In this document: positions 19,736 through 32,831 of the stretch, one piece after another
Layout of the letters: every line of letters starts with the position of its first letter
Position numbering within the stretch: position 1 is the stretch's first letter
Assembly: GCA_902702965.1 (NCBI GenBank)
Contig: CACRXP010000172.1
Span: forward strand, 312,165-376,164
Direction: 5' to 3'
DNA: 64,000 nt
Source: Spirometra erinaceieuropaei
Taxonomy: Eukaryota; Platyhelminthes; Cestoda; Diphyllobothriidea; Diphyllobothriidae
Notes under the pieces: model-generated
Database searches by the model: none
What the model saw: the letters and a program-made list of their open reading frames with translations, nothing else
Told to the model about the DNA's origin: nothing
Position numbers and translations under genes: made by a program

Positions 19736-22700
19736 AAACTCAATTAAAAGCTTACTGAGCAACGTTTAGAATAGTAGGAGGCTTTTCTTGTCCTTGAACA
19801 GAGGGCACTGTATCTTGAGAGTCTGTAACAGTACTTTCTCACTGAATAGCTCAGGCTGTCGTCCGCTTTTTGCACAAACTATTGTTAGACGTATGTATGT
19901 AAAAACATGAGGAACAAGCTATCATGCGCTCTAAAAGACCTTGCTGCCATTAGCCCTGTGTGACCCCCCAAATCGTACATTTCCTACTAATTTCATGCGC
20001 AATCTGCAGCCGGAAACCACTTGCCTGCTAGGCAAAAAGGGAATTTGTCTTTTTAATAAGCTGTTGTGATGAAGAAATGCGTAGGGGTTCCACGTCGTCG
20101 AGAAAACTGGATAAATGTATGGTTGGGCAGAAAGTGTCTTTCACTGTAAACACGACAATAGTGCTGAAAAACTCAATTCAGACATGTCGAATGGCAAGCT
20201 GTTGCAGTTTTAATTGGCAGTGTATAGTGGTAGTACAGTGTAATAATGTAACAGTAAGTAATGGTAATATATATTGATAATATATAAAGACAGTCCGGTG
20301 AGCTGTATTTACTCGGGTACCTTTACCAGTCTGTTTACCAGATTCCACCCTCTATGGGGTTGGGCGCCACAGCGAATCGAGTGATCGGCCAAGATATATC
20401 AAGTGGCAATTTAATGATATCAGATAAATCTATGTAGTGTTGAAAATTTAACAGCCAACCCATTTCTATTTTCCATTCTCTGGGTGAATTCAGAAAGGCT
20501 AAGACTTCGGTTTCCTCCTGCATATACGTCTTTTTCGAGCTGATATTAGCTGCACCTAAAGTACTTCATATTCATATCATTTGGGGGTTTTGATCAGCGT
20601 AAATAACAGACTGGTTGCTGCTTATCCCTTAAAAAACGCATCTTTGGCGACAGGAGCATATCCGGTGCTGGAAAAGTCCTGTACTGAAGATTCCTGCCTA
20701 AACCAAAATATCGTTATATGCTGACGAACAGTTCCAACCACTTCCTTAGGGGCGAAAACGCTTTCACAATGATGTCCGGGGGGGGGCAGTCTGCCAATTG
20801 GAAATGCGGACGACATGAAAATGCAATTTCCCAGGGCTGTGACACAAAAATCGGACTACGCAGCACTGAAGCCGGAGGGAGGCTTCGGCCTGTAGGCGGG
20901 TGGCTTGTGCAGAAAAACTTAAAATTACTCGAAATTAGGCGAGGCAGGCTTGGTTACGCTATAAATAATGGGGACATTTTATCTGCTTGCAAATCTTCCA
21001 AAGTCGAAAATGGCTACAATCCTCAAAAGCGCCCACTTCTGAAGTAATCGATTAAAAGCCGCGGTTTGATAATGCAAAGGCTTACTCTTTGTTTGTTTTG
21101 GTCATTTTCTGACTCGGTTTTTATTATGGGGTGATCAAAATGCCAAAACCATTTACTGAACGGCTGTCGCTCGCATTCTCTTTCGGGAAGTGTTAAGAAC
21201 TACAGAAAATAAGGGGTGGTTAAGTAGATGTTTATTTTGAGGTGTTCACACGCAAATACATAATGGGCCGAGGATAAGCCTGAGTAAGTCGACTATCAAA
21301 AACTACGGACTATTAGACTGGCTAGGGGACGGTAGTCAAAATTAAATGAGCAAAAAACACGGCATACCGGCTTCTTGCCATGTCTATTCAGTCATTTCCG
21401 TTATTTACGATCATGAGCGAATGATCCTCTTAGTAGTTTGTATACATCTCGTTGGTTTCAGATACTTATTGAGATTTTATTTGAGCCACCAGCCGGTATG
21501 CGTCAGGCATTTATGTGCTGGTTGTGCAGAAATATGAGTCTTTTTGAGACTGCGGCTCTAAGTTTGGAGGTGGTTTAAGGTTTACCCTATTCAACAGCTC
21601 GCACATACACTGAAATATAGTCTGCGATGTTTCATGTTAAAAGTTCACAGTGTACGTTTTGTACCTCAAAAATATTTAATTGGGGATGGCTTACTTGACA
21701 CAGCTCGCGGAAGGCAATAGGGAAGTGAACTACGCGACTACTGTTCTAGAAGTCCTAACATTTCCATAGGTCAGAATTGTTAACGCAACCTTATTCTTTT
21801 ACCTCTCACGCAATAACGAATGTAACAGAGATGGGTTGGAACTTATCATCTCAGAAGTGGGAGCTGAAATCTTGGAGTAAAATGTCCAGTCACTCTCTGA
21901 ATAATTGATTACCTCTGTGTTATATTTCTCGATATCCAGTATTTTGATCCCAGTTAGCATAATTTTCAAGCCGAAAACATATGCTAGTATTTTATCCAGT
22001 ATTTCACTAGTTTTCACACCTACTTAACTCGGCCAACACGATTTAATAGAAAAACCTGAGTGAAAAAGGACAGTGTGCCCCTGATGTGTGCCCAGTCAAA
22101 TTACCATCCGCGCCTATTGGTTTGTAGCACTGAGAAGTCAGTGTATGTATCCAATGACCGCATGAAACCAGTTAAATTGAAACCATAAGCCCGGACGTAG
22201 CAAATAAGATCGAACTACCAATTTCGCCTCTCCTGTCTTCGGATGCACTGACTGAATATTCTTCACTAAAGGGGCAGAAAAAGTCCAGGCCAATCTTTTC
22301 GATTTTGGCTTGATAGTGATCTCAGGTTCTGTCCAGTGGATCATTCTTTACTGCAGTCGCGACTGAAACAGCTACACAAGGAATAATTTGCACGACTAAT
22401 GGGGGTCCACTAAAACAACGAATCCAGTCCGCGGGTCAAAGAATACTCTTGGATTGAGAGGTGATGGGTGATATCAGCATTTTCATCTAACTTCTGAGGT
22501 ATAAGTGATATTCAGTCCTATCACGCAAATGCTGAATCCCCTGTGTGCCACATACGCTCCGGTTATTTGTGGGAACTTAGCGTAATAGCTCGAAAATTTT
22601 AACTAGCGTTAATGCCTTTCAGCCGTGTACACTACTCTCTCTGATTCGAGTCCGTCTAGCTTAAAAAAGTTCACCGACTCCTACAAAAGTCTTTTTGGGG

Positions 22701-25700
22701 TCCTCTATGCCATTTCAAAATCGTAAATATATATTCTTGTTTGCCCATAAATGGGCTTAACCGTGGTATAATGTTTCCTCACAAGTAAAGTTCAAATTTG
22801 CAGTAACAGAACGAGCCAAAATTTTAAATTTCATGAATTCAGACTAAACAAGATTGGAATACTTAAATTTTGCCCTTCTTTTTCATGGTTAAACTAACTT
22901 GGCATTTATGATATCTCATTTGCTGAGAAGACTTGCACTATTTCCTGTTTATTATACTGGCTTCAATTACATTAAAACCGAGCCCATGGCGATAAAAGGC
23001 GAGGAGGTGAATAAGTTGAATGGAACACGCGAATTCCATGTTACTTTGCGGACGGATGCAATGCTCGGTCTGTCTACACTAGGCTTGCTTCAACAGATCG
23101 ATTTGAAAAAGTTTTCGGTGCTAATGAGAAATCTATGCTTTTAATTCTAAGCCGGCTCTCAAAATAATTCCAAAAGACATAGACAAATATATCGATTTTC
23201 GCATCCATGGCCGTGCTGTTGTGGGTGAGAGCAACTCTTGTGTACTTTCTTGGAGGAAGTGATTAGTAGAATGACATCCATTAGGGGAATTTGGGACATC
23301 ATTTTACTGTGTGCCACATCCTTAGACCTGATTATTTGCGTGAGAGTGAGTCGTTTCCACTGGAGCATAAAGTGTACTCAAGCGAAAAATCAGATATATT
23401 GTCACGGCGCCACACAGTGACTTTGAATGGCGCGGAAGCTGGATTCGACATGACTGTGTGGCATAATTTATTGCCATGCCCTCAAGAGCACTGAGTGACA
23501 GTATTACAGACTTAGCTAAGCACAAAGATAGCAAGGACTGAATGCTTTTTTTTTCCAAATTTCAAGTCAACTGCTATAGGATCTTAACCACCGACTGGAG
23601 TTTGTGAATCTGCACAAAATTTCAAGAAGTTCACATGCCCTCATATGTAGTCTCTTATCTTCTTGGCGAACCGGTTCTTCACAATTTTTACTTTCAAATT
23701 GCAACACACTTTTGCTTTGGATGCAGATTTTAGTAAACGTTTCTCACGAATAACATGAAGCAAGAAGAAGCAGAGCCCACAACGTCTCCGCAACGCGACC
23801 ACCAATCCCAGTTTCCGTACCTGTTGCACAAACCTGCCATTAGTTGGCGTGGGAAAGTTGACCTTATTGCGGGGGCGAATCATGTCTTCAGCACGCATGA
23901 CTTAGTGTGAGCTTACTTAGTGTTATCAGTGTCCGGAAAATAAATAGATTATTTAAATAAAGAACGCATTCTGGTGATAAAAGATGACGCTTATGGACTG
24001 GATTACTGCCTGTGGTTACCAAGGCGTGGCAACAGCGATCTGGTCCATATGTCCTCAGCTAGGGAGCTGAAGGACGCTATATCCCGACTTTAAATCGAGA
24101 GTTTTACTAATGTGCCGGCAATAAATGACATTCCCATATTTTTGCTTATTGCTATTCTTTGTCTTCATCTGGAGAACACGGAGTTCACTAGATCTGTGCG
24201 TCAGGAGATGCTTGCAGGTAACCCATCGGTCGGATGCTCTAAAAGGTGCCTTACGAGGAAACATCTTGTCGGGCGCGACCGGACATAATCGGGCTATGCG
24301 CGGATTCTGACAACCCCAGTCGATCTGATTGGCATAAGGAAAACCAAAATGTTATCGGACAGTCAGGGTCACCTCAGACCGCACATGTACTAGTCGCCTA
24401 CAAGTAATATTTATGGTTTCGAACGAAACATGCCATTGTGGCTAAAAAGCCATTTCGAATAATACCGAAATGGTCGGGTTACTATGTAAGTTTTGTTAAA
24501 AAGGCCTATTAGTTCTTGAGATGGCAACTGCGTCACAAAAAATATTACAAACAAACGTTTGTTAAGGGACGTTAGTAACTTTTTATGGGATATTTTGTGT
24601 TTTAACGCTCTGTTCTAGTAGAAGCTGCATTTTCTCCCCAAAGTTCCGCTCCATGCTCAAGTAACGATTAAGCAGAAATGAAAGATGATAAACCTAACTA
24701 TTTGCTTAGTGGTTTATGGTTACCCGAATACCAAGGTCCTTAAAATACTAGTTAACGTGCTACTACTAAAAAGGAGATAAAATAAACGTCTTTCCTGTTA
24801 GTCCGTAAGATAATAGCACTACACACTGCTGTCATGGGTTTAAAAACTTTTTGTTAACTGACCGTACAAAAATTCTTGTAATGGAGTTTGGCAACTGAAC
24901 CTACAAGTCTGGTTCAAAAAGTTGGGGACCATAGATCCCTCTAGTACCTATCCTTTGAACTGGCCGCTAAACAGAACCCACCCTATTATATCACGTTATC
25001 ATTGTTATATTAAAATTTACAAAAATCCATAAAAAGCTATAAAATACAGTAGGACATTTCAATAAAAAACGCTTTTGTTTCTTAAGCGGGTTTAAAAAAT
25101 CTACGAAACTCGTTGTCCGTACCCCCAACGATATAATAAAAATATCTGGTGTACGGAACCTTGCGGATAAACAAGCACCTTACAAACTAACTGACATAAG
25201 GTTTCGTGTGCAAACGGTTGCTTTGCTGTCTGCAGACAAATCCGATACCATCATTTCAAACGAATTTCTTTTTTTATCTTTCAATCGTCGTCCCAAGTAT
25301 TAATAAGGCTGCCGGAAGTACTGCGATCATGGAGGACTTCAGTCACAACATATTTCACAGTTTTATGACTTAGGAGTTTACAAATATTCACTTGTACTTG
25401 AGGTCTCATCTACAAAATCGTGTCTGCAGACTCGACGCTCGCACGCTAGAATACAAGTATTAATGTCCAAAATCTTCCCAAAAAATATGTAATTACACGC
25501 AGAGGCCATAAAAGAGGCACCAAAGGAAGTGGAGGGGGCGGAAAAATAGAAGGAGTGGCGAAGTGATGGGGAAGAGGAGGAAATGCCCGCTGCTGAACCA
25601 ATCTCGCACAAGGGACAAGAGGCGAATGCAATTAAAATCTCAAATGATTAGATTTGGAGATAACATAGACCAGACAAATGTTACACACTAGCGATAAACC

Positions 25701-26557
25701 GATGATTCACCCTGGGGTTAAAGGTGATTTCGACGCCGATCGATGCATCGCGATTGGTGGCTTTGGAATTACACAATGAACAATTCTTAACCGAAAACAG
25801 AACTGACCTCAATAGGTATTCAACGCACAAATCGACGACTTTTACTGCAGAAGCTCTAAGGCATTCAACGACGATTAATAAGTCCTAGTTGGTCATTACT
25901 CATTTATACTATTTTATTATCTTCCCGAAGCCTAAATGAATGTGGCGATTAAACAGTTACCCAACACTTGGTCAAATTAGACTAATACTATCGAGGTCAG
26001 TCCATGGAACACAACTTGTATCGTTAGGTTGTGATCGCAGGAAAGATAGACTGTGAGGACAATGATTAGGGAGTTAAATCCCTCCCAATATCGTCTCATA
26101 CGAGGATAGTTTGTTTGTGGCCCACTAAAACACTACGTTCCATATTTCTGGACTGAATACTTTTATCATATCATCAAGTGGAGGACGCAAAGATCAACGT
26201 TTAGGGGGGTAGAATCCAAGACAAAAAGTCTATATCAGGATGAGTTCATCATACATTTAAATATAATAATGCTGTCAGGAGTATAGTGGGCGAAAGCTAA
26301 CAGATAGTTGAGGAGAAGCAAATCAGAATTGCGCATTATATTAGCTCCTCGGTATTGTAAACTCTCTAGGCAGACGTTTCTCTTAAAATTTGATCCGACT
26401 GTGCTCCTCGATTTGAGTGATTAAGTTTGTCGTAGTTTGCCGTTTTCTCATTTTCGGCTACTAGCCCCCCTGCAGTTCAGTTCATGTCAACTGTTCTTCA
26501 CAGTAATAGGCATTCACATAACCTGAACAGGACGCGTAAGTTGCCAATTCTTTTAAG
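19736..26557. other. long gene-free AT-rich region
   Basis: I find no copy of the PLE, SINE, R1 or R2 families and no exon I would defend in these 6.8 kb. Open frames of 60-110 codons (for example 20718-21047 plus, 22899-23144 plus, 23641-23898 minus) have no recognised domains and could be chance. It could be intron of a large gene, but nothing in the sequence shows this. Confidence 0.4.
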
Positions 26558-27203
26558 TTAATTGCACTTCCACCATGACCGAAAATTGTCCAGGAAATGT
26601 GCAAATCGTATCGATTTTGTGCGACAGACGAGAAGGGGGAAAGAAACGTCTGTCTTGCCACTGTGATTGATCATATTTACAATCATTTGACTGCTAAAGC
26701 GGCCCTCATGAAATATGGGAAAAGTGGGATGCGTACTACCGTCCACCTGAGGCACGCAAAATATTCGACAGAGAAACAGCGCCGCTTCCTCCAGCCACCC
26801 GGAAATGCACATTCTCTCTTTTTGTTCGCGAATCCCAGGGTACAGGCTATTGTGGGAGGGAACTTGTTGCAAAAAAACGAGGAGCACAAGCCGACAAAGA
26901 CGAAGGATAACGCAATGTACATGACGTCAGAGATTGTGATTACGCAGAGAGAGATTTTCGGCTTAGGACGTTGATGGCGAACCGCCACCAGATGGCGGCT
27001 TGCCTCAGATCGATCCATTCTTTTACTGACGTGCCGCGGCTACACTTTCTGGTTTGTCGCCCTGCCAGCCTGGATGTGGCCGGGATGTAGGTGCGAAAAG
27101 CCAGAACCCACCCCAGTCGAAGGAATGGCCCTACGGGAGGTAACCCCGATCAGAGGACCGTGCGATAGACTGCTTCGTTAGCCGCCACCAAAGTTGGCGT
27201 TTT
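26558..27203. other. GC-richer patch with long overlapping open frames
   Basis: A 125-codon plus-strand frame (26597-26974) overlaps minus-strand frames of 109 and 111 codons (26558-26887, 26683-27018). No domain is recognised in any. Two similar short hairpins, CCGCCACCAGATGGCGG at 26982-26998 and CGCCACCAAAGTTGGCG at 27183-27199, bracket a GC-rich segment of about 200 bp. It could be an unrecognised element or a decayed coding block. Confidence 0.3.
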
Positions 27204-27603
27204 TGAATGTAAAAAGGGGGCATTTATGTCGGGATTTGGACGGCTGTGTGTTAATGCCGCACAGCGGCAAAATATTCTGCTTCGAACGCGCATTCATTAT
27301 GCATACAGTGGAGAGGTGGCTGCGAATACGCATTTTTGTGCACGGTAGCGAAAGTAGGTTGGTTTCTGTCCCTTTTCCGTGTAACTATGCACCCTGATCT
27401 ATCTTGACGAGAGTTGACAGACGGCGAGACTTGTCTCCTTCTCCTCCTGGTTAAGCGACCGTCTGCTCTGACGAATTCGTGTGTCCGTGTTTAGAGTCAT
27501 AGGTTTTGAAAGGCGGTACCTATCACCCCAAAATATACTGAAAACATACTAAATTAGGCCGTGGTCGAGGACAGGACGAATTGGAAAGAGCGAAAACAAA
27601 TTG

Positions 27604-28595
27604 CAGTGATTGATCGATCTCATGAAATGTTGGTTGAGATTCAGAATTGCGTTTTCAATTAGAATGGATTACTTGGTCGCGGTCGTTATACTTATTAGCT
27701 TACGGCATAATCTTATAAAATTTCGAACTCGGCAGGATGTCAGTTTTTGAATGCACCGCTTTCCAATCTCCTGTAGAAACCGTACTAAGTAAAAAATGTA
27801 AACCTAAGTATCATGCATTTTCTCTATTGATTTTCGATCGTCTTGCAAATTCCAAAATATCTAATAGAAACCATAAATAAAAATATGCTTTCTGTCAGTC
27901 AGTTAACAGAGAATCATGTCTTCTTTATATTTTATACCCAAGGAAGGAGTATAATCAGGTTTTAAAAGGTTTCTAATTATGAGATTTTTTAAGACCGCGC
28001 AATGTCCATTCACATAGCATCGTACCTGTCCATTAACCACTGCTCCTCATGAAATGTACAACATAGTCCACACCCATTGCAAAATTGTATGGACTCTGTA
28101 TGACATTTTTTGAATGGCATAGAAGAATATCTGATTTAATTTACGCGGAACTCATGCACCTTGTAGACTGAAATCACTAGTGGCTAATGCAACGAATAAT
28201 CAAGGTCCAAATTATTCAACAAATAGAAAACTTTATTAAAACCTAATTATACTCCTTCCTTGAGTACTAAAAATGAAGAAGACGTAATTTACTATTAGTT
28301 GACTGAAATAAAACGTATTTTTGTCTATAGTTTCTGTAAGATATATTTGAATTTGCAAGACCATCGAAAAGCAGTGGGAAAAATGCATGCTAATTAAGTT
28401 GTCATTTTTACCGAGTACGGTTTCTACAGGAAATTGAAAAGCAGCATATTCAAAAGCTGACATCTGGCGGAGTCCGAACTGTTATAATATTATGCCGCAG
28501 GATAATCATTCTTACAACCGCGACAAAGTAATCCTTCCTAATCGACAACGGGATTCAGGATTTCAGCCAACATTTCATGAGATCGGTCACTCACT
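27604..28595. repeat. R1 fold-back repeat, full length
   Basis: This 992-bp copy has both arms. The left arm begins CAGTGATTGATCGATCTCAT (17 bp, then CATGAAATGTTGG). The right arm ends CATGAGATCGGTCACTCACT followed by A, then TA. Inner arm blocks pair throughout, for example GAAGGAGTATAATCAGG on the left and CTAATTATACTCCTTCC on the right. No transposase frame exists, so it is non-autonomous. Confidence 0.85.
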
Positions 28596-28661
28596 ATAGA
28601 TATTGTCACTTTCTTAACCTTCCTCCTTCTCTGTATTCTGAGTATTCTACTGCTTTAGTAG

Positions 28662-28889
28662 TCACCCTTTGACCCAGAAGGCGGTCATTTGTTCACGAAC
28701 TCCATCATCCAGTACATTTTCGGGGTCCATCGAGGAGCCTAACAAAAACGTGTTGTCCATTTTCATGTGAACCAGTGACTTTCTCGAAACAGTACTTGTT
28801 CTTTGAGCAACTAACGTCCTCCTATGCCATAACTTTGTTTTCCGAGTAAACATTTGGTCCAGCATATGCGTATTAGGCATGTTTGGCAT
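28662..28889 (-). other. 75-codon open frame, function unknown
   Basis: A minus-strand frame ending at a TGA has protein-like composition (VSRKSLVHMKMDNTFLLGSS). No acceptor, donor or domain supports it. It lies just outside the R1 copy at 27604-28595. Confidence 0.15.
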
Positions 28890-28899
28890 GCGTAGATGG

Positions 28900-29110
28900 G
28901 TTGTTTAGTTCTGGCAGCCGCTACGCCCGATCTCGACGTCGGCCATCTTAATAACTGATGCAGGTGAATGTGGGGAGGGGGAGAGAGTGCGGTAGGTACA
29001 GCGCAAGTTTACTATAATTATAGACTAATTCAGGCGCAGGTAAGCGCTCTGTACCAACTTTGCTGTGGCAACAGGCTGGACGGTAACTGCGGTCGAAATA
29101 CCATGGCGTA
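28900..29110 (+). repeat. R2 GC-rich repeat, 3' half
   Basis: GGGGAGAGAGTGCGGTAGG followed by TAGACTAATTCAGGCGCAGG and a TGGACGGTAACTGCGGTCG ending. The 5' GGTGTGGTGG block is missing. Confidence 0.55.
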
Positions 29111-29202
29111 ACTGTAATGCAATGTCAGCAACAGTGCCCATGCAAAACAGATGAATAGTTATCTCAGCCAAAATACTTCCATTCAATCATGGAATGCACA
29201 CA

Positions 29203-30197
29203 CAGTAGGTGGGCTAACTCATGAAATGTCAAAGGAAATTCCGAAATGCGTTTTTGCTTCGAAAAGATTAATTAAGTGCGATTGTAAAACTAATTAGTCT
29301 TCAGTAAAATTCTGTAATAATTCAGTTACCTCAGGATGCCGGGTTCCGAATGAAATTGCTTTCGGTTGCAGGCAAAAACAACACTATGTAAAAATGACTA
29401 CCTAAATAGCATGAATTGCTCTCATTGATTTTCGATGTCACTAAAAGGCCAATTATATTTTGTGAAAAACATGCATAAAAATATTCATTCTTTTACTCAT
29501 TCGGTAGAAAATTACGTCTTCTTCCAAATTTATACTCGAAGGAGAAACGTGATTCAGTTTTGAAAAAGTTTCCAATTGTGAAACTTTTACATACCGTAAA
29601 ATGGACGTTCATAAATCGTCATATCTCTGCATTTACCAATGTGGCTTGTAAGGTTAACAATATGGATCAAATTCACTGCTAAATTTTATGAACCCTATAT
29701 GGTTTTCATGTATTACCATACAGAAATGTGCAGTTTTCTGTACGCTGGAATATATACGGCTTGTAGTTTGGAAACCTTGAATTCATGTGTAACGATACAG
29801 CGGGTTTTAACATAATTTGGGAATAGAAAAAGTTTTTGAAGACCGAATTATGTCCCTTCTTAGAGTATAAAATTAGAAGAAGACGTGATAGTCTACCGAA
29901 TGTGCAAGTGAAGAAATTTTTTATGCGTGTTTTCCATGACATATAGTTAGACATTTTTGGGCATCAAAAATCAATGAGAACAATTCGTGCTATATAACTA
30001 GTCATTTTTTACAGAGTTTAGTTTTTGCATATAGTCCGAAGGAAGTTCATTGGAAAGCCGGCATCCTACGGTAACTGAAATATTATGGAATTGCATTGCA
30101 GGCCGCTTACTTTTACGATCGTACTTACTTGATCTTTTCGAATCGAAAACACATTTCGGAATTTCGGTTGGCATTTCCTGAATTGGCCCACCTACTG
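29203..30197. repeat. R1 fold-back repeat, full length, best copy
   Basis: This is a 995-bp element. The left end is CAGTAGGTGGGCTAACTCAT, and the right end reads GAATTGGCCCACCTACTG followed by TA. Reading inward from either end gives the same sequence for about 380 bp (GAAATTCCGAAATGCG / GAAATTCCGAAATGTG, then TCGAAAAGAT, TTACCTCAGGATGCCGG / TTACCGTAGGATGCCGG and so on), around a unique centre of about 230 bp. Long terminal inverted repeats, no coding capacity and TA at the ends suggest a non-autonomous Tc1/mariner-type element. That assignment is inference. Confidence 0.85.
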
Positions 30198-30924
30198 TAT
30201 TCCCTTACATACAGATAACCAGGACTATTTAGTCGGATTTTGTGAAAAGTGAAGAAACTTGGTAACGTACGTGTTGAAAACTGTTTACTTGTATTTAATA
30301 ACGAAGTTAATGCACCATAAGTACCTTTCAGAGACAGTATATGGGGATTTGTCGCTTAGAACCATAATGATGACCTGCCAGTGGAGTTCATCAGTCATCG
30401 TCTCAGATAACATCTGTGGTAAAAGCGGCTAGCTAAATAAACTGTTGAAAACACCAGCGAGCAGACTACAGGAGGATTCTGTTAAGAAATTCGGACAGAT
30501 CGGCGTAGGCCATTTTCATGCGACTAAATACTCCCAATGTCTGTTGAGATGACGTGAACCAGGGCAGCGATGCGAGCAACTCCGGCCCCAGTCTAGTGTT
30601 TTCAATCGAGGACTGGGATATCACTGGCGAATGGCGAATAAACCACGTACGTACATTCTAGTGTCCCTGTCTCTGTCGGAAGAGCATCTCAGTTGAGGAC
30701 ATACCTGTTGCACATATCAAATTGTGTGGTCGGAAAGCTGTCATAAACAATTTCGATCGACATTTAAAAGATTTATAGTGACGAATTATTTAGAGCCAGT
30801 GGAACCAAGGCGACAGAAAACCTGCAGGCAAACGGATGATCACTCGCCTTCCAACCTACCACCCGACTGACGGCTCCCAGATGTACGTATAGTCTTCATC
30901 TTGTTAAAGACGCAGTATCAACAG
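30198..30924. other. no recognised gene
   Basis: Nothing supportable was seen. Confidence 0.4.
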
Positions 30925-31135
30925 GGATAAGAGCGACTGAAGCGACTGGCTTATTTGCCATCCTCAGCCCTCCCTTCCCAAGCCTTAAGTTTTTCAGCAG
31001 CTGACATTTGAATTCACACTTTGCGGCCATCGAGCGCTACTACGTTCAACGTTCTTATACTGAGCCGCGAGCCCGTCGTCCTGTCGGTTGTGATCGGGAG
31101 TATTAATTGTAATGGAAGAGCGTTTACCCATTAGG
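30925..31135 (-). repeat. tRNA-derived SINE, old copy
   Basis: GACTGGCTTATTTGCCATCC followed by TCAGCC is the inverted SINE body. GTCCTGTCGGTTGTGATCGG at 31078-31097 is the inverted tail of an adjacent unit, as at 13420. It is strongly diverged. Confidence 0.5.
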
Positions 31136-31169
31136 CAACGGCATGTGCGCATTCTGCTGCGTCCCGAGA

Positions 31170-31300
31170 ATTAGTTCAGAACCCTCGTGGGTTCTGCAAG
31201 ACTCGGGAGTTGGGTATGACTGGCAGACGACGGCTAGCTGTTCAGAAATGATTATTCCAGTCTCCCTTATCTTTGAGGGGTACACCGACTCCTGTATGCC
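31170..31300 (+). repeat. tRNA-derived SINE, head truncated
   Basis: GAGTTGGGTATGACTGGCAG, ACGACGGCTAGC and ATTATTCCAGTCTCCCTTAT match the SINE body in plus orientation. It lies 35 bp from a minus copy, making an inverted pair. Confidence 0.6.
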
Positions 31301-32542
31301 AATGTCTGGGAGGCTTCTGGAGTCGACCCCAGGGCTCGACAGGATAAGCTTGTCCATACAATCAGGAGACCGGCGACTCAGTTTATTCTTGAGAAATAAT
31401 TTTTTTAAAATCTGTCCAAGCCCCTATTTCCCCAAAATCCCTTATTAAAAATGAATTGCTTCACAATCTTGCGCCATGTCAGTTTGCCTCCTCTATGACT
31501 GAGGAATCTTGTTTGAGATATTCACAACACTGGAAGGTAATTTTACGGACCTTATTTAAGTCGGTTGTACAAATTTGTTCTGAAAGTCTTCCACGTCTTT
31601 CAGCAAAAGTTGTGGAAAACGGGCTAATAAGAAACAAAACGCAACCATTATGTATACGATTATTCTCCGTCTTTAAATAACAAAGTAGTAAGTCATAGCA
31701 GAACTGGAGCTATTTCTTTAAGCCTTTACCGTAGAAGCCTTTCTGGCATATTGAAAATTGAAAAAGTGGCTGTAAAGTCCACTATTTTATTCAGTTGAAA
31801 GTCATCGGTTGCCTGCTCGACGCCACCTACTGCATTTATTCTCAATATACGAGTCCTACTTATCCTTTGAGATACTGCCTAATTACCTGATTAACTGAAC
31901 GAAACTCTTTTTCGTCATCAAAATCTACTTCGATAGCCTTCGTTTTTTCCGATTTCCTAATTGTCTCAAATCCGTTGAACGCGGCACTGACACTTGCTTA
32001 GTCAGATAACCGAAATTATACAAATTTTTATAAAGCACAATTCTCCCTAGACAGCTTCCTGTTCATTATGCTTGGAAGTGTTAGTGTTTATGACACCTAG
32101 TACAATTCGTTTCCAACTTATTAATATACTTCCCTTAATTTGAACAAAAGGGCGTTTAAAGATGGAAAACCCGCATTTTCCCCAGCCTTGCAGAACATGC
32201 TCAAAGATTTTTATCCTTGACGACGGCTGGTCTCTGCAAATGACGGGTTCACTTGCTGTTATGCTTGCCGTAACCCTTGTGCATTTCTACATATTGTAAG
32301 CCTTCTGACTCACTCAATCTTCTTTTAGGTGCCCACGACTTCGAGCACACAGTTTTGCCTCAAAGGTTCTCCTCAAAGTTCCAACGTCCAGCTAATTGGG
32401 AATCCGCTGGATGAATATCGCATAGTGTAAGATTAGAAGACATCCACTTTGTAAATAACTCCCCGTGCCTCCTCTGACAAGCTACCATTTAATTGTCCCA
32501 CGGGTTTTTCCAATCATTATTTGTTGTTATTTTCTCTAGCAG
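31301..32542. other. no recognised gene
   Basis: AT-rich, without supportable features. Confidence 0.4.
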
Positions 32543-32831
32543 GATCGACTTTTGTCATAAAAGACCTGGCGTCTCGACGGCAACGGACTTTACAGAACAA
32601 TTATTCACTGCGGTGCACCGTGGGGGGAGGTGGTATTTGCGTAAACCAACCGATGCATCGGCCAAATGTCCATTAGCTGACCTTAGTGAGAAGGATCGCT
32701 GGCCAAGACTATCTTATGGCAGGGTGGGACGGTCCGATAATTCGTTTAGTAAATTTTTAGCATTAACCGAACACACTCAGCCTCCCTGTGAAGAAATGTT
32801 TGTCCCAATGGCCGCTCTTCGACCCCGTTAA
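32543..32831 (+). CDS. candidate terminal exon, unknown protein
   Basis: A pyrimidine-rich acceptor (TTATTTTCTCTAGCAG) is followed by about 95 open codons ending in TAA (32829-32831). The peptide is mixed and charged (LSEKDRWPRLSYGRVGRSDN). No domain is recognised, no upstream exon was found and no polyadenylation signal is evident nearby. Confidence 0.22.
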
